A DNA stretch of 64,000 bases from Melioribacteraceae bacterium. Its GTDB lineage: Bacteria > Bacteroidota > Ignavibacteria > Ignavibacteriales > Melioribacteraceae. The stretch lies in the NCBI GenBank assembly GCA_016342755.1, contig JAEINS010000021.1:1-64000 (forward strand). Direction: 5' to 3'. The number at the start of each line of letters is the position of its first letter. Position 1 is the first letter of the stretch. The notes beneath the pieces are model-generated. The model made no database searches. It was not told where the DNA came from and worked only from the letters and a program-made list of their open reading frames with translations. The translations under genes were made by a program, and so were the position numbers. Below, piece after piece: positions 63,754 to 64,000 of the stretch.

Positions 63754-64000
63754 TTAACGGTGACAAGCGGCACAGTTCTCAGGGCCTTTATTAACTTTTT
63801 CTAAATAAGGGAGTTGTTCTTCCGGATTTCTATGACACTCCAAACATGCTGTCATTGTAAATCCTCTTGCCTGTGTTACAACTTCCATTTCCGATATTTC
63901 GCCATGGCAGCTTTCACATTCAATCCCTTTATTTACATGAACACTATGATTGAAGTAAGCGTAATCTGGTATTTTATGAACACGTTTCCAGGGAATTGGT
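63754..64000 (-). CDS. actA: Alternative complex III multihaem cytochrome ActA, 3' part
   Basis: The last 82 codons of a multihaem cytochrome c; the gene continues beyond the window end. Three CxxCH motifs are visible: CESCH, CLECH and CAACH, with the final stop right after CHR. The WKRVHKIPDYAYFNHSVH stretch is typical of ActA, the pentahaem periplasmic subunit. It is the upstream member of the Act operon. Confidence 0.9.
   Translation of the reverse strand, partial: PIPWKRVHKIPDYAYFNHSVHVNKGIECESCHGEISEMEVVTQARGFTMTACLECHRNPEEQLPYLEKVNKGPENCAACHR

Overview
The window is AT-rich (roughly two-thirds A+T) chromosomal DNA. The gene set points to the Bacteroidota/Chlorobiota/Ignavibacteriota side of the tree, most likely an ignavibacterium-like organism. 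The reasons are an alternative complex III (Act) operon, a cbb3-type oxidase cluster with a fused CcoN-CcoO, a GWxTD-domain protein, a metal-linked TonB receptor with a HYC_CC_PP-type partner, a putative DUF6261-like protein, and dispersed GTCATTC-type intergenic repeats. This is inference from gene content; no rRNA gene is present to confirm it.

Layout. Positions 1-600 hold the end of an unrecognised membrane protein. 0.9-3.95 kb is a minus-strand heavy-metal locus (HMA lipoprotein, TonB receptor, Cys-rich protein). 4.1-10.5 kb holds a membrane pyrophosphatase, an unknown protein, a radical SAM/DUF4177 pair and transketolase. 10.5-11.8 kb is non-coding and contains a two-repeat CRISPR with 46-nt repeats and a 30-nt spacer, followed by a terminator and tRNA-Arg(ACG). 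11.9-37.4 kb is mostly housekeeping: methyltransferases, a sensor kinase, tadA, adk, ftsE, pdxA, rho, a tight seven-gene operon (alr to folC, including pyrD/pyrK, an unusual rpiB and manC), an M48 protease, an MFS carrier, murB, comEC, dtd and prmC.

37.6-46.1 kb is a plus-strand cbb3 oxidase cluster: copper ATPase ccoI, ccoS, fused ccoNO, ccoQ, single-heme ccoP, then ccoG, ccoH and a TauE/DsbD-like copper-handling membrane protein. 46.1-52.3 kb is an accessory island of plus-strand genes (TfoX C-terminal domain protein, AraC regulator, AlkD-like protein, DUF3795 protein, serine hydrolase, DUF6261-like protein). The genes are separated by long imperfect inverted repeats and by an unusual array of eight NHLI-coding repeats. 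The island is bracketed by two nearly identical 33-34 nt palindromes. 52.3-64 kb is minus strand: a class III cyclase and then the 3' part of an Act operon (actA partial, a small ORF, actB, actC, fused actDE, actF) continuing into a cytochrome c, cox3-like and cox4-like genes and a membrane-anchored cytochrome c.

Together the two respiratory clusters describe a quinol-oxidising, cytochrome c-dependent aerobic or microaerobic chain. Act would pass electrons from quinol to cytochrome c, and the cbb3 oxidase would reduce oxygen, with copper supplied by CcoI and possibly the TauE-like protein. The least explained parts are the orphan CRISPR, the 46-52 kb island with its NHLI repeat array, and the oxidase subunits III and IV that lie in the Act operon without visible subunits I and II.
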